From NCBI GenBank assembly GCA_947246685.1, contig CAMXSN010000001.1:203361-267360 (forward strand): DNA of 64,000 nucleotides, given 5' to 3'. A program made the position numbers and the translations under genes. This DNA is from an uncultured Clostridia bacterium (GTDB lineage Bacteria; Bacillota; Clostridia; Christensenellales; UBA3700). Below, piece after piece: positions 9,184 through 17,497 of this stretch. Under the pieces are notes generated by a model that saw nothing but the letters and a program-made list of their open reading frames with translations, had not been told where the DNA came from and did no database searches. Position 1 is the first letter of the stretch. Each line of letters begins with the position of its first letter.

Positions 9184-11344
9184 CGGTTTTTGTCAGGGCG
9201 TTAAGAAAGCCGTTGCGGTAGCAATGAATATCGACGAACCGGCGGTAGTTTTCGGAGAATTGATACACAATGAAAGCGTGTTGAAAAAATTGGCTGACAA
9301 AGGCATATACTGTATAGATAATCTTGAAGAGATAGACGGACGGACTCTGATAATAAGATCTCACGGCGTGGGGAAGGCTGTGTACGATTATCTTGAGAAA
9401 AACAATATTAAATATATCGACTGTACTTGCGTATTTGTTAAGAAAATTCACGGGATTGTTCACGATGCGTATCTCAAAGGCAAACAGGTAATAATTATCG
9501 GCAATCCCAAGCATCCCGAGGTGATCGGAATAAACGGTTGGTGCGACGATACGGCTATAGTTTTCAACGGTGAAAAAAATGTCGAATTTGACGATAAAAA
9601 AGAATATAGTCTTGTTGTTCAGACGACATATGACCATAATAAGGCGGAAAAGTTTAGCAATTTTTTACAAAACAATATCAAAATGCTTGATACAAATAAC
9701 ACAATATGCTATACTACTTTATGCAGACAAGAGGAGTGCGATTTGCTGAGTAAAAACAGCGATTTGATGCTCGTCGTGGGGAGCAAAAACAGTTCTAATA
9801 CTTGCAAACTTTATGAGATAAGCGCAAAGAATTGTCCCCAAACTTTTCTTATTCAGACAATAGCCGATGCAAAATCGGTAAATGTAGCAAATAATATAAA
9901 AATCGGCATAGTAGCCGGTGCATCAACTCCGCCGGAGTTGATTGAGGAGGTAAAAAATCTAATGAACGAATCTCAAGAAAACATCAAAATTGAGAACGAA
10001 ACTGCAAAGGAGGAGACTTTCGGCGAGCTTCTTGCTGCTTCACAGACGGATAAGTCTATGAACATCAAAGCGGGCAAGTCTTATAAGTGCACGGTCATTT
10101 CCGCCAACGAAGAAGGCATTACGGTAAGCTTCGGCGGCAAGAAAGACGGTTTTGTGTGCAAAGACGATGCAGAAATGGACGGCGTTGACTACAACCCCGA
10201 AAATTATAAATCGGGCGATACGTTTACAGCTGTCGTAATTGATAAGAATTCAAAATCCAAAGAATATATATATTTTTCCAAGGGAAGCGTAGATCAACGC
10301 AACAAGGAAAACAGCGACGCGGTAGAGATGCTTTCTCAATCCGAATTCAAACTCGAAATGAAAGAGTGCGTAAAGAACGGATTGAAAGGTTATTACGGCG
10401 GATATTCGATATTCGTACCGGCGTCGCAGATAAAGATTGCGTACGTTACCGACGCTGATTTGCCTAAGTACGTAGGCAAAACGCTTAGACTTCGTCTTAT
10501 CAAATCCAACAAGGACGATCCGGATACTGCATTGGACTTGAAGAGCAAGAAGTCTTTTATCGCTTCTCAGAAAATTATTCTCGAAGAAGAGCAGAAGAAA
10601 AAAGAAGACGAAATGTGGGCTTTCTTTGAAAAAGACAAGATCGTCAAGGGTAAGGTAAAGAGATTTGCGGAGTTTGGCGCGTTTGTCAGCGTAAACGGTT
10701 TTGACTGTCTTGTTCACAACAGCGACGCTTCTTACAACAAGAACGTTCCGGCTAGCGAAGTATTCGAAATAGGCAAGACTTATGAATTTATCGTACGTTA
10801 CGTAAGCAGAGAGAGCAGCAAAGTCAAGCTCGGATACAAGCAGTTGCAGAAAAAGCCTTATGAAATTGCTTATGAGAAATATCCTGTCGGAAGCGTGATT
10901 ACGGGTACGGTCAGAGACGTAAAGGATTACGGCGCATTTGTGCTTATCGAGGATAACATCGACGGTTTGGTTCCCGTATCAGAGATATCGCACAGCTATA
11001 CGAGAAATCCTGCCGACGTACTCAAAGTCGGCGACGAAGTCACCGCTCAAATCATCAGATTTGAAGACAACAGAATTACTTTGTCAATCAAAGCTTTGAT
11101 AGCAAAAGAAGAGAGAACGATTGAGGAGACCACCGTTTCCGAAGAAGATTATCAAGAGGCTAAGGAGAAGAGAGCGAAAAAGAACGCTAAAAAGTTTGAG
11201 ACCGCGGCAACTTCTTCTACGGCAAGAAAGTCCAGAGCTGTCAAGAAAGACGAAGAGGAAGTTTCTTCTTGGAGCAGCGAAGAGAATGCTACCGCTACAA
11301 TGGCAGATTTGTTCAAAGGCTTAAAGCTTGATATTAAAGAATAA
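9158..11344 (+). CDS. ispH-rpsA: IspH (HMB-PP reductase) fused to ribosomal protein S1-like domains
   Basis: N-term: SGFCQGVKKAV, RSHGV, HPEVIGINGW, GSKNSSNT, GASTPPELIEEV; C-term: about four S1 repeats (VKGKVKRFAEFGAFV, ITGTVRDVKDYGAFV). Confidence 0.93.
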   Translation: MSVTVAKNSGFCQGVKKAVAVAMNIDEPAVVFGELIHNESVLKKLADKGIYCIDNLEEIDGRTLIIRSHGVGKAVYDYLEKNNIKYIDCTCVFVKKIHGIVHDAYLKGKQVIIIGNPKHPEVIGINGWCDDTAIVFNGEKNVEFDDKKEYSLVVQTTYDHNKAEKFSNFLQNNIKMLDTNNTICYTTLCRQEECDLLSKNSDLMLVVGSKNSSNTCKLYEISAKNCPQTFLIQTIADAKSVNVANNIKIGIVAGASTPPELIEEVKNLMNESQENIKIENETAKEETFGELLAASQTDKSMNIKAGKSYKCTVISANEEGITVSFGGKKDGFVCKDDAEMDGVDYNPENYKSGDTFTAVVIDKNSKSKEYIYFSKGSVDQRNKENSDAVEMLSQSEFKLEMKECVKNGLKGYYGGYSIFVPASQIKIAYVTDADLPKYVGKTLRLRLIKSNKDDPDTALDLKSKKSFIASQKIILEEEQKKKEDEMWAFFEKDKIVKGKVKRFAEFGAFVSVNGFDCLVHNSDASYNKNVPASEVFEIGKTYEFIVRYVSRESSKVKLGYKQLQKKPYEIAYEKYPVGSVITGTVRDVKDYGAFVLIEDNIDGLVPVSEISHSYTRNPADVLKVGDEVTAQIIRFEDNRITLSIKALIAKEERTIEETTVSEEDYQEAKEKRAKKNAKKFETAATSSTARKSRAVKKDEEEVSSWSSEENATATMADLFKGLKLDIKE

Positions 11345-11361
11345 TTGATTAATTTCGGACC

Positions 11362-11393
11362 TTTGGGGGTAGAGATTTTTACCCCCAAAAAAA
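11362..11393 (+). terminator. Terminator after ispH-rpsA
   Basis: TTTGGGGGTA / TACCCCCAAA dyad with following A/T run. Confidence 0.7.
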
Positions 11394-11418
11394 TCTCCGA
11401 AAACAACAAAAAAATCCT

Positions 11419-11447
11419 TGACAAAAAATCTCAGATATAGTATATTT
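11419..11447 (+). promoter_or_regulatory. Sigma-A promoter of the tRNA operon
   Basis: TTGACA (11419-11424), 17-nt spacer, TATATT (11442-11447), just upstream of tRNA-Pro. Confidence 0.75.
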
Positions 11448-11471
11448 GAGTAGTCGCTAGATTTATAGCGT

Positions 11472-11548
11472 CGGGGTGTAGCGCAGTTTGGTAGCGCACG
11501 TGGTTTGGGACCATGGGGCCGGGAGTTCAAGTCTCTTCACCCCGACCA
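11472..11548 (+). tRNA. tRNA-Pro(TGG)
   Basis: CGGGGTG/CACCCCG acceptor, TTTGGGA anticodon loop, GTTCAAGTC T-arm, encoded CCA. Confidence 0.95.
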
Positions 11549-11569
11549 GATTACAAAATGCCATTGCGT

Positions 11570-11646
11570 GGGCCATTAGCTCAGTTGGTTAGAGCAACCG
11601 GCTCATAACCGGTCGGTCCAAGGTTCGAGTCCTTGATGGCCCACCA
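11570..11646 (+). tRNA. tRNA with CAT anticodon (Met elongator, or Ile2)
   Basis: GGGCCAT/ATGGCCC acceptor, CTCATAA loop, GGTTCGAGTCC T-arm, encoded CCA. Confidence 0.93.
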
Positions 11647-11668
11647 CAAATTAATATTAAATGGAATT

Positions 11669-11745
11669 GGCTCGGTAGTTCAGTTGGTTAGAACGCTAGC
11701 CTGTCACGCTAGAGGTCGAGGGTTCGAGTCCCTTCCGAGTCGCCA
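11669..11745 (+). tRNA. tRNA-Asp(GTC)
   Basis: GGCTCGG acceptor, CTGTCAC loop, GGTTCGAGTCC T-arm, encoded CCA. Confidence 0.95.
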
Positions 11746-11800
11746 ACAAATTTAATAAACTTTTGAATTTTGAGATTTTTATAAAAATCTCTTAATTTAT

Positions 11801-11876
11801 GCCTCGGTAGCTCAGTCGGTAGAGCAGGGGACTGAAAATCCCCGTGTCGGTGGTTCGATTCCGCCCCGAGGCACCA
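11801..11876 (+). tRNA. tRNA-Phe(GAA)
   Basis: GCCTCGG/CCGAGGC acceptor, CTGAAAA loop, GGTTCGATTCC T-arm, encoded CCA. Confidence 0.95.
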
Positions 11877-11891
11877 TACCGTATGGTATGC

Positions 11892-11967
11892 GCTGGTGTA
11901 GCTCAATAGGCAGAGCAGCTGATTTGTAATCAGCAGGTTGTTGGTTCGATTCCGATCACCAGCTCCA
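11892..11967 (+). tRNA. tRNA-Thr(TGT)
   Basis: GCTGGTG/CACCAGC acceptor, TTTGTAA loop, GGTTCGATTCC T-arm, encoded CCA. Confidence 0.95.
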
Positions 11968-11978
11968 CAGTATAATAT

Positions 11979-12063
<85 letters not shown>

Positions 12064-12065
12064 CC

Positions 12066-12102
12066 TAAAAGTCTAAAACAAAAAATTGTTTTAGACTTTT
12101 TC
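12066..12102 (+). terminator. Terminator of the tRNA operon
   Basis: AAGTCTAAAACA/TGTTTTAGACTT dyad with TTTTT tail. Confidence 0.8.
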
Positions 12103-12254
12103 ATTTAAGAGTATTTTGAGTAAGCATTGTAAGCGAATCGATTATTTGTTATCGTTATTGCTTTTCGACGACGGTAAAGGTCTATTCATTATTCGGTTTT
12201 ATCTGATTGTTGAAGAATGCTTTTGAAATAATATAATTAAATATAAGGATTAGT

Positions 12255-12600
12255 TTTGTGTGCCAATTTGTAGAATTGAAAACCACAATAAATATATTGA
12301 CACATTTAATATTCTGGAACGCACTAGTAAATACAATGATGGAAAACAAAACAAGCGAGCATTGAGCTACATGTTATATAACCGCTAAGACAAAACTGTT
12401 TTTGAGGCTAAAAAAGTTCAATAATTTTTGCATAATCAAAACAGAAAATAAGGGAGATTGTGTTGAAAAAACGGATTTTGGAATTAACGACATAGCTTTT
12501 TTTGACGATAGAGCCGAGCCGATATTGTTTACTACCGTTCTCGAGGGCTATATTTGTTCAAGAAAAAATATTCGGATTTAGATTACTACTGATTCAATGT
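12255..12600 (+). pseudogene. Possible decayed coding region (fragmented frames)
   Basis: Codon-like fragments interrupted by stops, e.g. CVPICRIENHNKYIDTFNILERTSKYNDGKQNKRALSYMLYNR* and CVEKTDFGINDIAFFDDRAEPILFTTVLEGYICSRKNIRI*; no intact ORF. Family not recognised. Confidence 0.25.
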
Positions 12601-12847
12601 AAAAGCTCTAATCAAGTATTTTGATTTTAGGCTTTTAATTATCCAAACATTTTAAACATTATTCTATTTGTGCCTATATTTAATATGTGTCAACAAGTTT
12701 TATTGTTGGAAAGCTCTTTTCTTATAGTATTTTCATGTAAGATTTATAAATAATTTATGCATTTTCCAGACAGTTGAGACGTATTATATGGTAATGCGAT
12801 AGTTAACCAAGTTTTTCATATACGTTAACTTGTCAGTAGAGTAGAAG

Positions 12848-12912
12848 GTCCCGCCTATATTTTGGGCTACAACGCATAGAGCTATCCGCGGCAGCTTTGT
12901 GTAAATCGGGAC
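12848..12912 (+). promoter_or_regulatory. Candidate structured 5' leader RNA upstream of the 80-aa ORF
   Basis: Outer stem GTCCCG(12848-12853)/CGGGAC(12907-12912); inner helix ACGCA..AGCT/AGCT..TGTGT (12872-12902). Confidence 0.35.
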
Positions 12913-12941
12913 AAAAATATATAATATAGGAGATATTTTAT

Positions 12942-13184
12942 ATGGAAAAGAACATCACGGAAACAACGTCTACGGCTACGCCGACAAAAACTGTATTTGC
13001 AGAGGAAGAACTTTGCGGATCGACAAACATTCTCGATACTGTGCATCTTAAGAATCTCGTCGACGACCTTTCTAAACTTTACGGTACGTTTGTTTGCACC
13101 AAGGTTGCAAGAGACGCAAAAGTTGCGGCAGAAAAACGCCTTATCGAGGCTATTCGCGCTAATCTTGATCGTTACGAAGGTTAA
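12942..13184 (+). CDS. Hypothetical 80-aa protein
   Basis: ORF with TAGGAG RBS and its own downstream terminator; no recognised family. Confidence 0.55.
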   Translation: MEKNITETTSTATPTKTVFAEEELCGSTNILDTVHLKNLVDDLSKLYGTFVCTKVARDAKVAAEKRLIEAIRANLDRYEG

Positions 13185-13227
13185 ACAATATTCAAAATCA
13201 AAGGGAAATTTCTACTAAATTAATTTG

Positions 13228-13276
13228 CTATGCACCTCGAAAGTAAGATGCTTTCAGAGGTGCATATTGTTTTTAT
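13228..13276 (+). terminator. Terminator after the 80-aa ORF
   Basis: ATGCACCTCGAAAG..CTTTCAGAGGTGCAT dyad then TTGTTTTTAT. Confidence 0.7.
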
Positions 13277-13389
13277 GCTTGGCCTAACGCGCAACGACTA
13301 AATATAATATATTTCATTTTGTATAATATTGAAATCGTATCGTAATTGTGTTATAATATTCAAAACAAAAATAAATAAGAGAGATAAAT

Positions 13390-13869
13390 ATGCAAGAGAA
13401 AGCGCTGGTTGTAATCGATATTCAAAATGACATTACAAAAAACTATAAAGAAATAATAGGCAATGTAAATAAAGCTATTGATTGGGCAGTCGATAACAAA
13501 ATCCACGTTGTTTATATTAAACATAACAATTTATCGGCAGGAACAAGAACTTTTAAGCCCAATACGCGCGGGGCGGAATTGGTATCCGATATGAAGATCG
13601 TTTCCGAAAATATATTCGTAAAGAGCAAAGGTAATGCTTTGACAAGCGAAGATTTCGCCGCTTTTGTAAGCGAGAATAAAATCAAAGAATTCTACGTCGC
13701 GGGCGCCGACGCCATAGCTTGCGTAAAATCCACTTGCTATAATATGGCAAAGAGCGGTTATACGGTTCGAGTACTTTCCGACTGTATTACAAGTTACGAT
13801 AAGAAGAAAATTCCCGAAATGTTAGATTACTATGAACGCAACGGCTGTTTGATTCAAACCTTAAATTAG
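13390..13869 (+). CDS. Isochorismatase-family cysteine hydrolase
   Basis: ALVVIDIQNDIT start, VYIKHNNL, VAGADAIACVKSTCYNMAKSGYTVRVLSDCI (catalytic Cys region). Confidence 0.85.
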   Translation: MQEKALVVIDIQNDITKNYKEIIGNVNKAIDWAVDNKIHVVYIKHNNLSAGTRTFKPNTRGAELVSDMKIVSENIFVKSKGNALTSEDFAAFVSENKIKEFYVAGADAIACVKSTCYNMAKSGYTVRVLSDCITSYDKKKIPEMLDYYERNGCLIQTLN

Positions 13870-13910
13870 GTTCTCTTGAAAAATGTCTGGGCATATCATA
13901 TAATTCTACT

Positions 13911-14080
13911 ATGAGTTGGTTTAATTATTACGGACTTATAATAATGTTCAGCATTTTAATTCCGAAATTTCGGTTAAAACGTTCAAACGCAAGAATCTAT
14001 TGAACGTTGAAAAGAGAATGGTAATTATGCTGATCGCAATGCTACATGGGTCGTCGTGTTAGTTGCAAGTTTGTCAGGTA
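13911..14080 (+). pseudogene. Probable remnant of a small membrane protein gene
   Basis: MSWFNYYGLIIMFSILIPK... resembles the N-terminus of small Clostridial membrane proteins (recalled, not searched), then stops/frameshifts. Confidence 0.3.
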
Positions 14081-14235
14081 TGGTCAAAATCAACGCATAT
14101 TGCCAAAATATTTAGTATTAGAAACGATTGAATTCTATTTGATTGCTGATAAATAATAGATAGTTTATGAGAAAGAGCATTTGAATATCTCTTTATAGCC
14201 ACATTAACAAAAAAATAATAAATTACGAGGACAAA

Positions 14236-14610
14236 ATGAATATAGAAATTATTAATAAAAACAACATCGACGTCGCACACGTTACGGCTGATGACCTTGT
14301 CATAACCGATTTGCAAAGCGCTATAGATTTAATCATGACGGTAAATTACGAATACGGTATTAACGATATTGCAATATCCAAAAATTTAATTACGGATAAG
14401 TTTTTTATTCTAAGCAGCGGACTTGCCGGAGAAGTCCTACAGAAATTTATCAATTATCGCTTCCGAATCGCCATTTACGGCGACTATTCAAAATACTCTA
14501 GCAAACCGTTAAAAGATTTTATTTACGAGAGCAATAACGGGCGCGACGTCTATTTTACTGAAGATCTAAACGGAGCAGTAAATAAGCTTGTAGCGCTAAA
14601 AAGACGCTAA
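14236..14610 (+). CDS. DUF4180-like protein
   Basis: Length and pattern (DLQSAIDLIMTVNYEYGINDIAISKNLITDKFFILSSGLAGEVLQKFINYRFRIAIYGDYS) match my memory of DUF4180. Confidence 0.7.
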   Translation: MNIEIINKNNIDVAHVTADDLVITDLQSAIDLIMTVNYEYGINDIAISKNLITDKFFILSSGLAGEVLQKFINYRFRIAIYGDYSKYSSKPLKDFIYESNNGRDVYFTEDLNGAVNKLVALKRR

Positions 14611-14703
14611 AAATTGTATTTTACATCGTTGAGGATTTGACAAATCATTATAATTGCGGTATAATTACAAATGTTATATAACAAATGTAATTTAAGTAAA
14701 TAT

Positions 14704-15249
14704 ATGCCTAAACAAAAAGTAGACCAAAAAGATATCCTGAAAATAGCATTGCAAATGACAAGAGAAGATGGCTTTGAGAGTGTGAATGCTCGCAAAGTTG
14801 CCAAACGTATGGGATTTTCTGTTCAGCCGATATACAGTTATTTTAGCAATATGGAAGCGCTAAAAGAATCTGTTTGTCAAGAAGCAATGAGATTTTACAA
14901 TCATTTTATATATTCTCGCGTCGATAAAGATATCTTGTTGGATATGGCAAGAGCGAATGTTGCTTTTGCTAAATACGAAACTAATCTTTTCAAATTGCTG
15001 TTTCTGCAAAAGTTGAACGGATTGAATAGCTTTGACGACATATACGAATGGATGGGGGACAAACAGGCAACCAAGCAGCTGTCAGAGAAGTTTTCACTGC
15101 CGGAAGAAAAAATAAAAGATGTGTATATAATGCTCATTGTATTTACTCACGGCGTAGCAACGATGATCGCAACGGGCGGCGCAAATATTTGCGATGAAGA
15201 AAGCGCTGTCATACTGGAAAAAGCGTATAACGCTTTTATCAATTCATGA
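14704..15249 (+). CDS. TetR/AcrR-family transcriptional regulator
   Basis: N-terminal HTH ILKIALQMTREDGFESVNARKVAKRMGFSVQPIYSYFSNMEALKE. Confidence 0.85.
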   Translation: MPKQKVDQKDILKIALQMTREDGFESVNARKVAKRMGFSVQPIYSYFSNMEALKESVCQEAMRFYNHFIYSRVDKDILLDMARANVAFAKYETNLFKLLFLQKLNGLNSFDDIYEWMGDKQATKQLSEKFSLPEEKIKDVYIMLIVFTHGVATMIATGGANICDEESAVILEKAYNAFINS

Positions 15250-15267
15250 CGACAAAAAGGAGAAATT

Positions 15268-15951
15268 ATGAATACACAATCAATGATGAACTATCTTGCC
15301 GATCTTGCGGCAAACAACAATCGCGAATGGTATCATACGCACAAAAAAGAGAACAAAGCTGCTGCGGAAGAGTTTGAACTATTAGTGGGCGAGCTTATAT
15401 CCGGAATAGGGACTTTCGATCAAAGCGTATTGAATAATAATCCCAAAGAGCTGACGTTCAAACTTGTGAGAGATACTCGGTTTAGTCACGATAAATCGCC
15501 TTACAATCCTTCGTTTAGGGCGCATATATCGTCAATGGGCAAGCTTCCGATCCCCGTCGGATATTATATAATGTTGAAGCCGAACGGCGGCACGTTTTTA
15601 GGCGGGGGACTTTTTGCCGATATGTTTTCCAATGCAACCGCTATGGTGCGCGATTATATCAGTAAATATCCGGACGAATGGAGTGAAATCATAAACGATG
15701 AAGAATTCAAAAAGTATTTTACGGTAAAAGGAACGGCTTTGAAAAACGTTCCCGCCGGATATGACAAGGATAATCCGCAAAGCGAATATTTGAAATATAA
15801 GTCATGGTATTTGGAATGCTTAATTAGTGACGAAGAAGTTTGCGACGGCGAGAAATTTTTGAAGAAAGCAATAGAGATATTCAAAGTTATGAAACCGTTC
15901 AACGATTATCTCAATAAAGCTCTAAGGGATTTCAAAATGCCTACTAGATAA
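15268..15951 (+). CDS. DUF2461-family protein
   Basis: NNREWYHTHKKE, FKLVRDTRFSHDKSPYNPSFRAHIS, GGGLFADMFSNATAMVRDYI. Confidence 0.8.
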   Translation: MNTQSMMNYLADLAANNNREWYHTHKKENKAAAEEFELLVGELISGIGTFDQSVLNNNPKELTFKLVRDTRFSHDKSPYNPSFRAHISSMGKLPIPVGYYIMLKPNGGTFLGGGLFADMFSNATAMVRDYISKYPDEWSEIINDEEFKKYFTVKGTALKNVPAGYDKDNPQSEYLKYKSWYLECLISDEEVCDGEKFLKKAIEIFKVMKPFNDYLNKALRDFKMPTR

Positions 15952-15986
15952 AAAATCATATAATATTTAGATAAATATTAATGCTT

Positions 15987-16030
15987 AAACCTAAGAAATC
16001 TTATCAAATAGATTATCTTAGGTTTTTTGT
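15987..16030 (+). terminator. Terminator after the DUF2461 gene
   Basis: AAACCTAAGA/TCTTAGGTTT dyad then TTTT. Confidence 0.7.
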
Positions 16031-16128
16031 TGCTGAAAATATTTATATTATTCACTTTTTATAATTTAGGATTTGCAAAAAAATGCTCGATATGATAACA
16101 TATCTATAAGTTACTTTTGAGGGTGCAT

Positions 16129-16596
16129 ATGTCGATAGAAAAGGTGAGAAAGCATTTTGAAACACTTGGCATAGACAATAGGATAATGATATTCGACGTG
16201 TCAAGCGCAACCGTGGAGTTAGCGGCGGCGGCTTTGAACTGTCAGCCTTGCAGAATAGCAAAGACGTTATCATTTTCGCTTGCTGACGAAGCGATATTGA
16301 TAGTGACCGCAGGGGACGCAAGAATAGATAATCAGAAATATAAAGCCAAATTCGGAGCAAAGGCAAAAATGCTCGCCGCCGAAGAGTCCGTTAGATTGGT
16401 TGGGCATGCGGTTGGAGGAGTCTGTCCGTTTGCCGTAAACGACGGAGTGAGAGTATTTTTGGACGTATCGTTAAAGCGATTCGACACAGTTTTTCCTGCG
16501 TGCGGAAGTAGCAATAGCGCAATAGAATTGACTATAGATGAATTGCAAAGATATTGTGATTTTGAACAATGGGTTGACGTGTGTAAATTGCCGTAA
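16129..16596 (+). CDS. YbaK/aminoacyl-tRNA deacylase-like (EbsC family)
   Basis: CRIAKTLSF, GDARIDNQKYKAKFGAKAKMLAAEE, GHAVGGVCPFAV. Confidence 0.88.
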   Translation: MSIEKVRKHFETLGIDNRIMIFDVSSATVELAAAALNCQPCRIAKTLSFSLADEAILIVTAGDARIDNQKYKAKFGAKAKMLAAEESVRLVGHAVGGVCPFAVNDGVRVFLDVSLKRFDTVFPACGSSNSAIELTIDELQRYCDFEQWVDVCKLP

Positions 16597-16622
16597 CGAA
16601 TAATTGCAAAATATAGTTTTAC

Positions 16623-16649
16623 AACGACTGCAAAGCAGTCGTTTTTTTA
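16623..16649 (+). terminator. Terminator after the YbaK-like gene
   Basis: AACGACTGC AAA GCAGTCGTT then T run. Confidence 0.8.
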
Positions 16650-16752
16650 TTGGTCAATATTTTCAAAATTATTGAAATAAAGACATTTTGTATCATTTTA
16701 GTATACGAATACTGTGTTAAAATTCCTTTATTACAGTTACGGAGGTTAAAAT

Positions 16753-17061
16753 ATGCGATTGGAATTGACAAACAGATCAGGCTGCGCCGTGGCCAGATTG
16801 GACGGCGAACTAGATGAAGGATGTGTAAAAGAGGTCAGAGAAAAAATCGACGCATTTATCCGTGGAGGAAATATAGGACAATTCGTATTCGATTTTTCTA
16901 AACTCTCTTTTATGGATAGCACGGGAATAGGAATGCTGTTGGGCAGATATAAAAAGCTCAAACAGCTCGACGTTCCCATCTATATCAGCAACGCCAGCGG
17001 TCACGTGGATTTTATCTTATCCACGGCGGGCATATATACAATCATGAAGAAAATAAGTTAA
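16753..17061 (+). CDS. spoIIAA: Anti-sigma F factor antagonist SpoIIAA
   Basis: STAS domain, DFSKLSFMDSTGIGMLLGRYK; followed by spoIIAB/sigF. Confidence 0.92.
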   Translation: MRLELTNRSGCAVARLDGELDEGCVKEVREKIDAFIRGGNIGQFVFDFSKLSFMDSTGIGMLLGRYKKLKQLDVPIYISNASGHVDFILSTAGIYTIMKKIS

Positions 17062-17073
17062 AGCGAGGTTAAT

Positions 17074-17496
17074 ATGAACAAATTCAGTATGAAATTATTG
17101 GCAAAGACGGGTAATGAAAGTTTTGCAAGGAGTTGCGTTTCGGCGTTTTGTCTGGAAGCCAATCCGACTCTTGAAGAGATCAACGATATAAAGACCGCAG
17201 TGTCGGAAGCTGTAACAAATTGTATTGTGCACGCTTATAGCGGCAAAGACGACAAATTTATCGATATTTCGGTGAGTTTAGAAGGACAAAAAGCGGAAAT
17301 AATTATAGAAGATTACGGTTGCGGAATAGAGGACGTCGATAAGGCAATGCAACCGTTCTTTACCACCAAGCCCGATCAGGAAAGGAGCGGAATGGGATTT
17401 ACTTTGATACAGACGTTTATGAACGACGTCAAAATCATATCGCAAAAGGACAAAGGGACAAAAGTTGTAATGCAAAAAGAATTTAAGAAGGACTGA
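17074..17496 (+). CDS. spoIIAB: Anti-sigma F factor SpoIIAB
   Basis: HATPase fold: TAVSEAVTNCIVHAY, IIEDYGCGIEDVDKAMQPFFTTKPDQERSGMGFTLIQTFM. Confidence 0.94.
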   Translation: MNKFSMKLLAKTGNESFARSCVSAFCLEANPTLEEINDIKTAVSEAVTNCIVHAYSGKDDKFIDISVSLEGQKAEIIIEDYGCGIEDVDKAMQPFFTTKPDQERSGMGFTLIQTFMNDVKIISQKDKGTKVVMQKEFKKD

Positions 17497-17497
17497 T

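Noticed and set aside
16680-16750. Possible sigma-H promoter before spoIIAA (ACGAATACT)
   Set aside because: A -10-like element can be seen but no acceptable -35 at the right spacing
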